A DNA stretch of 37,421 nucleotides from an uncultured Clostridia bacterium (GCA_944381085.1 CALWJX010000024.1:1-37421), one strand, 5' to 3'; counted from the first letter of the stretch, positions 1 through 9,264 are shown. Numbers and translations are program-made. Notes: generated by a model not told the origin, from the sequence alone.

Positions 1-111
1 TTTAATCAAGGGTTGAACGGGAAAAGAGTCGTTACAATTTTCATCTATATTCTCATCCTAATATTTTTCGGAACTATAATTTGGCTAAAATATAGTTTGG
101 CTAATAAATAA
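1..111 (+). CDS. C-terminal end of a membrane protein (5' truncated by window edge)
   Basis: Frame 1 is open from the first base to a TAA at 109-111 and encodes 36 residues. It has a short basic stretch (NGKR), then one long hydrophobic segment of I, L, F and V from about residue 10 to 29, and a short polar tail ending LANK. This is the pattern of a final transmembrane helix with a cytoplasmic tail. The start lies outside the window, so neither family nor function can be given. It could be a remnant, since the sequence after it is clearly decayed. Confidence 0.45.
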   Translation, partial: FNQGLNGKRVVTIFIYILILIFFGTIIWLKYSLANK

Positions 112-153
112 TTACATTTCAATGAAAAATAATTTTGTATTGGAGAAAGCTGA

Positions 154-413
154 GCAGTTGAAACAGCTATTTTCGCAACCGCATCAATATTACTTCCCGG
201 AACAGGAACGATAGCGGGAGATGCGGTTCTTAACACTGTATATAGCATGATGACCTCAGCATTCACAATTGAGTAGTCTGGGCAATATATGAAGAAAAAA
301 ATACTATCAGTTTGCCGACAGATTCTGCCATGATATCGTTTTGCAGTAAAAAGCTTGAGCCATATGGCGTGCAGGTTAAGTATACACGAAATCCCAATAC
401 CCGACAGTTTTAA
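154..413 (+). pseudogene. Decayed C-terminal tail, possibly of a polymorphic-toxin protein
   Basis: Two open fragments lie end to end with no usable start codon. The first (154-276) follows a TGA and reads through a Gly/Pro motif (LLPGTGTIAGDAV) to a TAG. The second (279-413, another frame) contains KNTISLPTDSAMI and runs to a TAA. A seven-A run at about 295-301 separates the two frames, which suggests a slippage indel. The KNTI(S/G)LPTDS(A/V)MI motif recurs at 10777-10815, also just before a small orphan gene. Repeated toxin tails followed by immunity genes are typical of Rhs-type loci, so I infer a dead toxin tail. The parent family is not identified. Confidence 0.4.
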
Positions 414-457
414 AAATAATGCTTTGAGGATACAAACAAAAATGGAGTTAGTAATAT

Positions 458-916
458 ATGAAAGATCTATGGTATATAGACAACAGAAAAAATAAAGGCA
501 TTTATTTAAGGTTTGCAAAAGGCGTAGATGAAGAACTGAAGAAAAAAATTCAGGCTTTTTGCAGATGGGTGCGTAAAAACTATGTTTTTCCGATTAAACT
601 AAATGTTTTTATATCAGATGCCTCCTACGTTTTGAATTCTCAAACCGGGGAAAAAGTATCTGCAACCATCTTCCTTCCGTATGACAGATCCAGTCCTTTG
701 GTTCGGATATCCACAGGTAACTATTTTAAAGACATTGAAGAAATCGATTTGTTTTCTGCGGACTGTAATGTTTTAGCATCCATTGCGCATGAACTTACAC
801 ATTATTTTCAATGGATAAAAGACGATACCCAAAATGCCGAACTGAATGAAAAACAGGCTCAAAATAAAGCTAAACGAATTGTATACAAATATATCCACTA
901 TTGCTATAAGAACTGA
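458..916 (+). CDS. Small zinc-metalloprotease-like protein (HELTH motif)
   Basis: This 152-residue protein has no signal peptide. Its core is a HExxH zinc motif (HELTH, about residues 111-115) followed by YFQW. About 15 residues later comes E-x-x-A-x-N-x-x-A (from about residue 131), which could supply the third zinc ligand as in gluzincin/SprT-like folds. I recognise a family of small Firmicutes proteins ending in HELTHYxQW plus an ANKWA-like helix, often found as orphans in accessory loci; no substrate is known to me. A GGAG sits upstream of the ATG. It directly follows the decayed toxin-like tail, so it may be a toxin or immunity cargo gene rather than a housekeeping protease. A hairpin terminator follows at 1011-1047. 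Confidence 0.7.
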   Translation: MKDLWYIDNRKNKGIYLRFAKGVDEELKKKIQAFCRWVRKNYVFPIKLNVFISDASYVLNSQTGEKVSATIFLPYDRSSPLVRISTGNYFKDIEEIDLFSADCNVLASIAHELTHYFQWIKDDTQNAELNEKQAQNKAKRIVYKYIHYCYKN

Positions 917-1010
917 TTAAAAACCCGAAAAACCACCTGCTGACCGAGTTTAACCAAGTCCGTAAGAAACAGGCTTGTGTAAATTCCGACGCGGCGGTTT
1001 TATTTTAGTA

Positions 1011-1060
1011 ATGCCCCTGCTCCTTTTAAAATCAGGAACAGGGGCATCGTTTTCTGTTTT
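1011..1060 (+). terminator. Rho-independent terminator
   Basis: ATGCCCCTG at 1011-1019 pairs perfectly with CAGGGGCAT at 1039-1047 and is followed by a T-rich tract. It probably ends the 458-916 transcript. The rest of 917-1142 shows no gene I can support. Confidence 0.7.
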
Positions 1061-1142
1061 CCACGGCGGCTTTTTTCTCTGTCATCTGAAATAAAAGTCT
1101 GTATCGCTACGCAAACAATACCGGAAAGTATATCAGGTCTCG

Positions 1143-4100
1143 TTAAATAATCGCCACTCCGAACACTCCTCCGGCGGCGTCGGACGCTTTTGCGATAAAT
1201 GTCAGGGTCTTAATATTTTCAATTCTGCCGAGATCAAACTCAAGCAGGTTAAACACCGCGTTTCCGGCTTCTGTAGTCCGGTTTCGGCACCACAGGCTTC
1301 GCGCCGGGTAGAGCGGCGGGGTGGTATCCTCATAGTCAATTTCCCCCACGGGCGGGAGGACAGACGGGCGGGGTACACCTGTCGAATAGGTAGAAAATCC
1401 CGCGACAACGGGATTGGCAAAACCGTAATCAAAGTCTCCGGGGAAATAAAGCGTCTTGCGGTACAGAGGCGGCAGGTATGCAGTTCCCTTTTCGCACTCT
1501 ATTTCCGCGTCAAACAGCGGAGCGCAGATCTCATGGTCGTCCGCAAAAGCGCAGAACAGCACATACAGCTTTCTGGCTTTCCGCTCTATGGGCAAAGTCA
1601 ACTTACGGTGCGTGCGTGTATCAACAGGGAAAAAATACCCGTTGAGAGGAAAGTAAAGCCCATCCATGTTTACCGAATCCGGCACCGACTGCAAAAAAGC
1701 ATCCGGGTTGATGACGGTACAGCCATGGTGAGAGAAATATGCTATATCCTTCCATTCTTTATAAGGCATACCCTGAGACTTTGGAAGCGTAAGCTTCTCC
1801 GGAGTATTATCCAACGGAGCCTCAAAGGTGATTTCTCCGCTCCATACCCCGGGAATACAGAGGTGCGCCCGGTTTTTGCCCGGAACGGGTGTGCCGTCAA
1901 AAGGAATAAGGATATTTCCATCCCCTTTCGCGGGAGCGGTCAGTAATGCCTTTGCCTGAATATTGCCGCTGACAAGACGCAAAGCGGTCTCAATGTCACA
2001 GGACGAATTATTTGTCACACGGAGTCTGACTGCCCTGTCCTCCGCCGACCAAACCGCCCGGAACAGATACCGGGGCAGGACGGTAACCGACACCGGGACT
2101 GTTACAACGGTATTGTCACACCTGACCCTGACCGCAAATGTGCGCCGGGCAAAATTGACCAATCCGAAGTCGCCGTATAGTTCGTACTCATCCAGCAGAT
2201 CCGCGCGGACAGCGCCATTCTCGTCAAAGACGCCGCAGCGGTCCATAATACCGACAAGCTCAGCACCCTTTACGGATATAGGCAATTTATCGCCGCATAC
2301 CGCAATCGGGGGACACGCGACGGTGAAGTCCATGGGGACAGCGGTCACACAAACCGTCATCTCGGCGGCGTTACCCAGATCGGCGGTGAGCTCGCAGAAT
2401 CCGCACTCGTATGTGACAGAGCAATCCACGGGACAACCGTTGACGGTCACCGAAGAGGTCTTCAGCAAATCGGTGCGCCAGCGCAGCAGCTTGCGCTCCG
2501 GAATATCGCTGCGGAGAGTCAGGGTAAATCCGTTGTCCAAGCTGCGATATTGCATGTTCAGAGTGGGAAGGCATATCTCGGAGTGATCCCAGCTCTTCGG
2601 AAAGCAGGGAGACAGAGTAAGCGTCCCGTCGGCGCGGTTGCGGTCAAGTCCGAAAATACTCTCAATTATTCCCTGCGCGTATACGCCGGCGGAGGGCGAA
2701 AAGTAGCCGAAGCGCTTCTCATTAGCCGTCTCCGGGAAAGACCCGCGTTGATACGGTCCGCAGACCCGCCTTGCCACAAACCGCAACGGACGTATTGCCT
2801 GCTCCGGTTTGCCGATTTTGGCATAGGCGGCACTTGCAAACGGCTGCATATTGCTGCCCGCCTGCATACCCCAGGTGGGAACGGCGTTATATGCGTGGTC
2901 GCCGAAGTGGTTGGACTGGAACACCTCTCCCTCATGTCCTGTCATGCGGTGCAGGAGATGGTCAAGTGAGCTTTGGGCGTCAAATGAATCGACCTGTCCG
3001 AATATGACAGGATAGCAAATTCCGTGGTAGGTCGTATCCAGACGGTCTGTTCCGTAATCATCCGAAAACCATATGCCGCGCCCCAGATCCTTTTTCCAGA
3101 TGCGCTTTTTCCACTGTTCCAGAGCATAATCCGCCCAGTCGGAATATTTTTTTGCTTTCTCACGGTACGGGTCAATGTCACTGTTCCCCGCCGAGGCGAG
3201 AATGTCATACAGCTCGGAAAGCTCCTTTAACATCCGCACGCCGACCGATCCGGGCGCGGCGCCGTGTCCCGGTGTGGACTCGAAGTCCTCCTGATTTCCG
3301 ATTTGGGTATGCCATCCGAGAATTCCGGTTCCGACGGAGTCATATTCCCCGAAGGTCTGTATCAGTATCTTTTCCATATGCGGCTCTATTTGGCGTGCGA
3401 AGTCAATGTCTCCCGTCATACGGATGTAGTGCAGCGCCTCACGGAAGAAGAACTGATTATCTCCGCCCCAGTCACGTCGTGCGGTGTGGTTGGGGTTGAT
3501 TTCTATAATACAGCCGTTCTCCGTCATAAAGCGAAGCTGCGAGAGCAATGTGTCACGGGTACGGTTCGCGTGTCCCGCCCATTCCTCAGCGCAAGTCTGC
3601 TCCATATGGAACATGGTAGGCCAGTGTTGGATGCACTCAATCCAGCCCAGAGGGTACACCCAGGAGTAAGACAAATTGAGGTAGGCGTGCATAAACGCCT
3701 CGTCAAGTTCCGCGTCGGGGGTATGAATATACAGATGTTCAAACAAATTTTTGTAATAAGCCTTGACCTTGGCAATCTCGGCGGCAGGATCGAGCGCCGA
3801 AAGCTCTTGCGCCTTTTTCTCGTCGGTGGAGAAGCCCAGCATCAGCCACGCCTCGCAATTGTCAGTCTCACCCTCGGCGTAACTGCCGCGGGGTGATTTG
3901 TCGGGAGAGTTGTCGTCGCATTTTTCACATATACGGAAGTCAAAATTACCCCTGACAACAGTGATAAAGTCGCGTTCCTTGCGGCGGACAGTCACTGCCT
4001 CATCGTAAAGTTGTGTGCTCCCGTCTTCGCAGTCAATGCTGTCCCCTTTCATGGCGGCATTTGGGGAAGTATGCATAAACGCGATATTTCCGCAGCCGAA

Positions 4101-4511
4101 CCGGACAAAGACGCCGGGAGCGTCGCTGACAATATGTACGGCGGCGGCGCCAAAGTAGCCGTCCTCGTCCGGGTGTACGGCGGGGTATATCTCGCAGGTA
4201 ACCTTATGCCCGTCCTCTGTGACGGTCAGACTGCGCAATCCCCCCGGCACGTTGTCGGCGGTGGTTTCGTCGGCGCAGGTTTCGTATGTCAGCATCTGAC
4301 GCGCAGTTCCCTGCCCGATTCCCACTACCAGCTTGGCAAGCACCAGATGTTCAGCCCCGCGCCCCATCCGGTTGTCGTAGGTCATCAGCGCCATATTGGG
4401 ATATGCCTGACGCATAAATACCACCGCGCGCCCGAAAGCCGACGCCCTCTCGTCCTGGAGGTCCAATGTGACCGGAATCTTGTCTTCCGTCTCAAATTTT
4501 CTTTTTCTCAC
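1143..4511 (-). CDS. Large six-hairpin (alpha/alpha)6 glycosidase-like protein
   Basis: This 1122-residue protein has no signal peptide, so it is probably cytoplasmic and acts on imported oligosaccharides. Residues about 1-270 are beta-rich. The middle (about 270-640) has repeated helical hairpins with aromatic and acidic motifs typical of six-hairpin glycosidases: RDWGGDNQFFFREALHY, GNQEDFESTPGHG and FGYFSPSAGVYAQG. The rest looks like stacked beta-sandwich domains. I cannot assign a GH family; GH94-, GH78- and GH63-like clan members share this architecture. It starts with GTG, preceded by AGGAGG that overlaps the stop of the upstream gene (12-nt gap), so the two are translationally close. 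It is the last gene of the operon divergent from the AraC regulator. The catalytic acid is uncertain; the E and D of NQED are candidates. Confidence 0.75.
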   Translation of the reverse strand: MRKRKFETEDKIPVTLDLQDERASAFGRAVVFMRQAYPNMALMTYDNRMGRGAEHLVLAKLVVGIGQGTARQMLTYETCADETTADNVPGGLRSLTVTEDGHKVTCEIYPAVHPDEDGYFGAAAVHIVSDAPGVFVRFGCGNIAFMHTSPNAAMKGDSIDCEDGSTQLYDEAVTVRRKERDFITVVRGNFDFRICEKCDDNSPDKSPRGSYAEGETDNCEAWLMLGFSTDEKKAQELSALDPAAEIAKVKAYYKNLFEHLYIHTPDAELDEAFMHAYLNLSYSWVYPLGWIECIQHWPTMFHMEQTCAEEWAGHANRTRDTLLSQLRFMTENGCIIEINPNHTARRDWGGDNQFFFREALHYIRMTGDIDFARQIEPHMEKILIQTFGEYDSVGTGILGWHTQIGNQEDFESTPGHGAAPGSVGVRMLKELSELYDILASAGNSDIDPYREKAKKYSDWADYALEQWKKRIWKKDLGRGIWFSDDYGTDRLDTTYHGICYPVIFGQVDSFDAQSSLDHLLHRMTGHEGEVFQSNHFGDHAYNAVPTWGMQAGSNMQPFASAAYAKIGKPEQAIRPLRFVARRVCGPYQRGSFPETANEKRFGYFSPSAGVYAQGIIESIFGLDRNRADGTLTLSPCFPKSWDHSEICLPTLNMQYRSLDNGFTLTLRSDIPERKLLRWRTDLLKTSSVTVNGCPVDCSVTYECGFCELTADLGNAAEMTVCVTAVPMDFTVACPPIAVCGDKLPISVKGAELVGIMDRCGVFDENGAVRADLLDEYELYGDFGLVNFARRTFAVRVRCDNTVVTVPVSVTVLPRYLFRAVWSAEDRAVRLRVTNNSSCDIETALRLVSGNIQAKALLTAPAKGDGNILIPFDGTPVPGKNRAHLCIPGVWSGEITFEAPLDNTPEKLTLPKSQGMPYKEWKDIAYFSHHGCTVINPDAFLQSVPDSVNMDGLYFPLNGYFFPVDTRTHRKLTLPIERKARKLYVLFCAFADDHEICAPLFDAEIECEKGTAYLPPLYRKTLYFPGDFDYGFANPVVAGFSTYSTGVPRPSVLPPVGEIDYEDTTPPLYPARSLWCRNRTTEAGNAVFNLLEFDLGRIENIKTLTFIAKASDAAGGVFGVAII

Positions 4512-4523
4512 GGCGACCTCCTG

Positions 4524-6785
4524 TCACAAAGCCACATAGGCGTAGTAAGCGTTCTGAATTCCGGCAACCTTGAGCAGTCTGCCGTTTGTGCGGATATCAT
4601 TCCCGGCAAACGGACCGAAGCGGACATACTCGGGCTTACGGTCTGCCGTTATGGTAAGACTGTAGGTGATATTTCCGTCTGTAACGGCAATATCCCCTTT
4701 TTTGTCCCTTGCATACCGGAAAGAAACGCGACTGACCTCGCCGTTTACGGTTACGGGCACGTCTTTGACTTCTATTGCCGTCATGGTAGAGGGCAAACGG
4801 GGAATCAGCTTAAAGCGGGCGCCGCTCAAATCGTCCACACCAACCATAAGGCGTGCTTCTTTGATAATTTCCGCCTGCTGGACCGCGTTTCCGAGATCGC
4901 TGTTGCGGTACCAATACTGACCCGAGCCGTGGCAGATAACGCCCTCGGGAACAATGTAGGGCAAATCGGTATGGTGATAGCACAGATTTGCTGAGGCGTT
5001 GACGCAGTCGGTATAATCGGCAGTCAGATCCAGCATCAGCATAGCCCCTGTGAGGTATCCCTGACCGTAACCCATCTGTCGCCCGGAGTATGGCTTATAA
5101 TACAACTCTTTTTGCGCCGACATGGTGCGGCTCATCTGCTCAAACATTTCGGGCTGTTCCTCCGCGGCGTCCAGGGTTATTACATCCGAAGCCATGAGCA
5201 GCGCGCAGAAACGCTTGTACTCATACGTCCAGCAGTCGTCCGTGGTGTCGGTCCATACCTGACCGTACTTGAGATGCTTTTGCGTAAATATTTCTTTCAC
5301 GCCGAGCTCCAGCCTGTCGGCAAGTCGCCGCAGCTCAGACACGTAGGCGGTATCCTCCAACACTTCAAACAGACATGCATACATACGAAGCGCGGTCAGT
5401 GAAATGACATTGGAATACAAATCGTAACCGCCGCCAATCTGAGTGCTTGCCTCCGAGTGAGAATACAGGATGCGGTCAAAGCCGGACTCTTCGGGGTGGC
5501 TCTCCTGCCACAGGTAGTAATCCGTCGCATCTTTGAGATGCGCGCGGTTTTGCTCCAGCCAGGCTTTATCCACACCTCCCTTGCGGTAGAGGTTGTATAT
5601 TGCCATCATAATTGAGGCGTGTCCGTCGTTTTCATTGCCCTCGTTAAAGAGGTCGTTCTCATCCTTGGCAATAAGATTAGCCACACGCTTCCAGTGAGGG
5701 ATTTTAAACCGGACAGAGGGGTAATAAAGCATCTCGTGCAGCTTATCCACCGCGATCTTCACCCGGTCAAAGTAGCCCCAATCCGAAAGCTCAATAAGCA
5801 GTCGCCCGATGTCTCTTGTCCACACATGCGATCCGTAAGAATCGCGAAAAGCATATGTGCCAAAACCGATGTAACAGCCGAAGTCGGCAGTGCCCGCGGA
5901 TGATGTGTGAGGCATTCCGTCGTCCGTCACTTTGCGGTATGCCATATCCATGATATTCTTGCGGTAAACATTTGTAAAAATATCAATCCCGGACTCATTA
6001 TAAAAACGCACGTCCGGAGCGTCAAAGTCAGGCACGTCCAAAAGCTCGACGGAGGCGGGAATTTCGTCCAAATACTGGTATACTCTGCGCTTCAAGGCAT
6101 CCACCGGAGCCGACCACGCCTTGCTAAGGAAGAAATAACGATCCACAGCGGAAAGCCCCGTTTCATCCGCGGTTCCGGCGGGAACTCCGGTAATGCCGGA
6201 AATGACAAAATCTGCCCGCTTGCCCTCTTCCTTGAACCATTCTATTTTGACGATACGTTTATCGGAACGGGGTTTATATGCAAACACCCATTTGGTCATT
6301 TTCTCCGCCGCGGGATCCGTGTTCTCGGTCATGCATAGGGCCGCGTCAAGCAGAGCTTTTGCTTTCGGGTCCGAACGGAAGGGCTCGTCATACGGAGCGC
6401 CGAAGCTCATCAGATTTCCCTCGTGGGGCAACGGACGGAAGTACAGATTATAGTTGAAGGCGTTGACGCCGAAAATAACCGAAATCAGTTCCTCGCTTCG
6501 GTCGTCGAAGACAATGCGGATGCGCCCCACCCTGTCTCCGAAGAACAGACGTATGGAAGCGTCATACAGCACCTCGGTCTGCGCCCACCACTCGGAGCAC
6601 TGCCAGCTGTCAGTGGACATTCCGAGAAAATACAGCGTCTCGAATTGTCCCTCAAGCAGAACATGGTTGCCCTCAAGCTTGCGCACTGTACCGTCACGGC
6701 GCTCCACATCGAAGGGAATGCCGCAGGCATTCAGGGTCTCATTTGCCGACAGACCCTTATATCGGATAAAGTCTGTTTATTTCAT
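4524..6785 (-). CDS. Six-hairpin glycosidase-like protein with an in-frame stop at codon 3
   Basis: The reading frame continues 23 codons upstream of the first possible internal start (GTG at 6707) to ATG-AAA-TAA at 6785-6777. That ATG follows a good AAAGGAG site (6796-6802, 10-nt gap), while the internal GTG has no ribosome site. The natural protein would be about 753 residues, and the annotated start appears to be killed by a TAA third codon. The body has an N-terminal beta region, then (alpha/alpha)6 motifs: HVWTRDIGRLL, EGNENDGHASIMMAIYNLY (probable acidic catalytic region) and YSHSEAS. WTRD and NEND are shared in style with GH15/GH63-type enzymes. No signal peptide is visible. Either it is a recent pseudogene, the stop is a base-call error, or expression needs reinitiation. 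The GH family is unassigned. Confidence 0.7.
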
Positions 6786-6854
6786 ATCGTTTCAGCTCCT
6801 TTGCCGGTTTTGTTATTATTCGGGGAGGCTTATATATTTTTATCTCTATTTGTT

Positions 6855-6937
6855 CCGGACGGTGCTCATTATTCCGCGCTTTCACGTTTTTTCCCGGTCA
6901 CGTTGACACGAAGGGGGGGCGGAAGTAAACCGTCCGG
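6855..6937. repeat. Long-range inverted repeat in operon intergenic gap
   Basis: CCGGACGGT at 6855-6863 and ACCGTCCGG at 6929-6937 are perfect 9-bp complements, 65 bp apart, in the 184-bp gap between the isomerase-like gene and the interrupted glycosidase gene. In RNA they could close a large stem-loop. The loop contains a run of seven G (C on the mRNA strand). No T-run follows, so it is not a standard terminator; an mRNA-processing or stability element is possible. Confidence 0.45.
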
Positions 6938-6969
6938 CGCATGGCATCCGGTTACGGACTCAAAGACAT

Positions 6970-8178
6970 TTATCTTTCGGCGGGTGTATACCCCTCTCTG
7001 GACGGATAATGCTTGAGCAGTACCAGCGGCTCGCATTTGCTGTGGTTTTCAAATGTGACACCATTGGCTGCCCTGTCCGCGCTTACGAAAAACTCGTCCT
7101 GACTGAACTGTCCGAAACGAAGCATGGTGGCGGTAGCCGCGTCATGGTTCTGAATGCGCCCATAGCCCTGCACAATGATAAACCCATAGGCGGATTCGTC
7201 GCGGACGGTTACGGTTTTGCCGGGCAAAACCGTCAGCTCACGCGCGGCGATGTAGGGATTTCCATAAACCACCTGCTTCTGAATGTGATTCTCATCCTCG
7301 GTGAGAGTTACAGGGGGACGGAAATAGTGTTTTCGGTAGTCCGGGTCCACATTCTTTTCCCAGTCAAGCAGACTCATGACCTTGTCCACATTGCCCATGT
7401 CCTCGGGCGGCAGGTTTTCATCCAGGAAAGACTGACCGAATATCTCGCCGTTCACCACATTTTCAAATACGGAGTTGACGTCGCTGTTCCACTGCGGCTC
7501 ATATGTCAGATAAGAACCGGGAGCGTGTATGACGCCGGGCGCGGTGTACCAGCCGGTACCCAGCTGAATACGGTAAGCACGGGACAGCTCGGTGATCCGG
7601 GTGTCCGCCTCGGTGAAGTGAAGCAGCCGCTCTCTGACCTCTTCCTTGGTCACGTCCGGGGCAAAACCGAAGTATGTATGAGGGAAATTGCCGGCATAAT
7701 TGTTCATTTGCGGCGAATAGTAGTAGGCTTCCGGTTTGCCCAATTTGCCCACTCGCGCGGCGTCCTCAAAGCCCAGATGCAGGTGGTGGAACAACGGGTC
7801 GGAATAATCGAAAAATTTTGAATACATAGGCCATGTGCCGTACCGGTCGAACAGCTCCTGACCGATGAGGTCGGCGCCGAGGGTATCGACAAAATCCTTG
7901 AGAGACACCTTGTGGTCGGGGTTGCCGTCAATGTTGACATAACTCAGACCTTCGTCCGGTTTTGCCTTATCGCCGTTCATGGCGCAGATGACCGACGAGA
8001 ACCACCTTTCCTTGATGGCGCCCCGCTCCATGCCGAAGGCATAGTAATCGTCCGGGTGCAGACGCAGACGATATCCCGGCTTGCAGAAGCGGCGGGGGAT
8101 AAATATAGGTTGCAGGTTGAGAAGACCGTCGTTTTCCTCAAGAAACTTCAGCATCTCCTCACGGGTCATGGTTGACAT
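6970..8178 (-). CDS. Bicupin sugar-phosphate-isomerase-like protein (class I mannose-6-phosphate isomerase fold)
   Basis: This 402-residue cytoplasmic protein has motifs resembling the metal site of type I phosphomannose isomerases: HHLHLGF (residues 131-137), GKPEAYYY with a candidate Glu ligand at 150, and GWYTAPGVIHAPGSY with a His near 218. The C-terminal third (about 310-395) reads as a second cupin. Metal binding and sugar isomerisation are inferred from the fold; the substrate is unknown. AAGGAGG sits 9 nt before the ATG, which fixes the start. It is the first gene of a minus-strand operon with two glycosidase-like genes and is divergent from an AraC regulator. The set probably degrades and channels a specific oligosaccharide. 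Confidence 0.65.
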   Translation of the reverse strand: MSTMTREEMLKFLEENDGLLNLQPIFIPRRFCKPGYRLRLHPDDYYAFGMERGAIKERWFSSVICAMNGDKAKPDEGLSYVNIDGNPDHKVSLKDFVDTLGADLIGQELFDRYGTWPMYSKFFDYSDPLFHHLHLGFEDAARVGKLGKPEAYYYSPQMNNYAGNFPHTYFGFAPDVTKEEVRERLLHFTEADTRITELSRAYRIQLGTGWYTAPGVIHAPGSYLTYEPQWNSDVNSVFENVVNGEIFGQSFLDENLPPEDMGNVDKVMSLLDWEKNVDPDYRKHYFRPPVTLTEDENHIQKQVVYGNPYIAARELTVLPGKTVTVRDESAYGFIIVQGYGRIQNHDAATATMLRFGQFSQDEFFVSADRAANGVTFENHSKCEPLVLLKHYPSREGYTPAER

Positions 8179-8204
8179 ATAAAGGTACCTCCTTTTTATT
8201 GTAA

Positions 8205-8237
8205 ATTATAAACCGAATTAATTTGCCTGCGACAGGC
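8205..8237 (-). promoter_or_regulatory. Putative promoter and operator of the carbohydrate operon
   Basis: On the minus strand TATAAT (8205-8210) lies a short distance upstream of the isomerase-like gene, but the -35 position (about 8228-8233) matches consensus poorly. A perfect palindrome, GCCTG-CGA-CAGGC (8225-8237), covers that -35. A good -10 with a weak -35 under a palindrome fits an AraC-activated promoter; this is inference. Confidence 0.5.
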
Positions 8238-8401
8238 GTTAATGCCGAGCCTAAGAGCAATCCGACGGGATGATTATATGTTTGCTTTACGGAGTTATCC
8301 GGCATTATTTTTCTTTAATTATAACTACCCGAAATCGGTATTTGAATACACAAAACAGACTTAGCTATGGACAATTCCTACTTTTTTTATCGCATCACAT
8401 C

Positions 8402-8430
8402 TTGACACGGATATATTTATTTGCTATACT
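8402..8430 (+). promoter_or_regulatory. Sigma-A promoter of the AraC regulator
   Basis: TTGACA (8402-8407), 17-bp spacer, TATACT (8425-8430). The ribosome site AAAGGAGGG begins about 7 nt downstream, so the leader is very short. Confidence 0.8.
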
Positions 8431-8452
8431 TTTACTTAAAGGAGGGATTCGC

Positions 8453-9184
8453 ATGACCAAAGTGAAATATGCGGGAAAACTGCATGAGCCTATAAAGTAC
8501 TTCAGCATCCACAGTCACGAATTCTGGGAGGTGGTATATTATACCCAAGGAAACGGGTTTGTGGATATCGCGGGAGAAACCGTGCCGTTCTCTGAAGGCG
8601 ATGTGTTTGTCATCCCGCCCCTTACCGAGCATTCCGACCGGGCGGAAAACGGATTCCAGAATTATCATTATGAATTTGAAGACAGCGCTTTTCCCTTCCG
8701 GCACTTGCTGAAATTTCATGACAGCGAAAACAACGATTTTCTCAGCGTAACCGAGATACTGTATCGTGAATACCAGCTCAAACGCGGCAATTACCGCGAA
8801 ATCGTCGATAATTTGTACAACATACTTTTTTGTTATATTGTTTCTTTTGTCAAAGAAAAGCCCTCCAACAGGTATGTGGCTTTCGCAATTGACGAAATCA
8901 TCGCAAATTTCTCCAATCCGAACTACAACTTCAGCGAGACACAGGCGAAGATACCTTTAAACGAAGACTACTTCAGGCGGCTGTTTGAAAGAGAAACGGG
9001 TTATACGCCGCTGCAGCGCCTGTCCATGACAAGAATCGAACATGCCAAGCGTCTTCTGCACCTTCGTTCCCGCTCGGGTCTGTCGGTTCAGGAAATCGCG
9101 TGGATGTGCGGCTTCAAGGACAGCCTCTACTTCTCCAGAGTGTTCCGTAACATTACCGGAACAGCGCCGAAGGATTGGACATAA
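8453..9184 (+). CDS. AraC-family transcriptional regulator with N-terminal cupin
   Basis: The start is the ATG at 8453, because AAAGGAGGG lies 5-6 nt upstream and a consensus promoter ends at 8430; an open frame extends further upstream but has no such signals. The protein has 243 residues. The N-terminal cupin sensor shows HSHEFWEVVYY near residues 20-30, then GDVFVIPPLTEHS. The C-terminal 90 residues hold two helix-turn-helix units, the second with VQEIAWMCGFKDSLYFSRVFRNITGTAPKDW, a textbook AraC signature. By position it should activate the divergent isomerase/glycosidase operon in response to a sugar. The inducer cannot be read from sequence. Confidence 0.92.
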   Translation: MTKVKYAGKLHEPIKYFSIHSHEFWEVVYYTQGNGFVDIAGETVPFSEGDVFVIPPLTEHSDRAENGFQNYHYEFEDSAFPFRHLLKFHDSENNDFLSVTEILYREYQLKRGNYREIVDNLYNILFCYIVSFVKEKPSNRYVAFAIDEIIANFSNPNYNFSETQAKIPLNEDYFRRLFERETGYTPLQRLSMTRIEHAKRLLHLRSRSGLSVQEIAWMCGFKDSLYFSRVFRNITGTAPKDWT

Positions 9185-9264
9185 AGAAATGCTGCCTGCA
9201 TACATCGGTCGATATACACGTCATAAAAATATAGTTGTTCTCTATGGAGTATCGCGAGGTAAAC

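Noticed and set aside
45..518. Minus-strand open frame of 157 codons at the left end
   Set aside because: It runs antisense across the decayed tail and the start of the metalloprotease-like gene, has no ribosome site and no family resemblance.
950..1005. Possible short coding remnant (LLTEFNQVRKKQA) before the terminator at 1011
   Set aside because: It has no start, ribosome site or recognised family; too short to support.
3264..4994. Long plus-strand open frames inside the two glycosidase-like genes
   Set aside because: They are antisense shadows of GC-rich genes; the translations have no domain logic and no ribosome sites.
6777..6785. Stop-codon reassignment or recoding at TAA
   Set aside because: TAA ends many clear genes in this window, so a changed code is unlikely; mutation or error is simpler.
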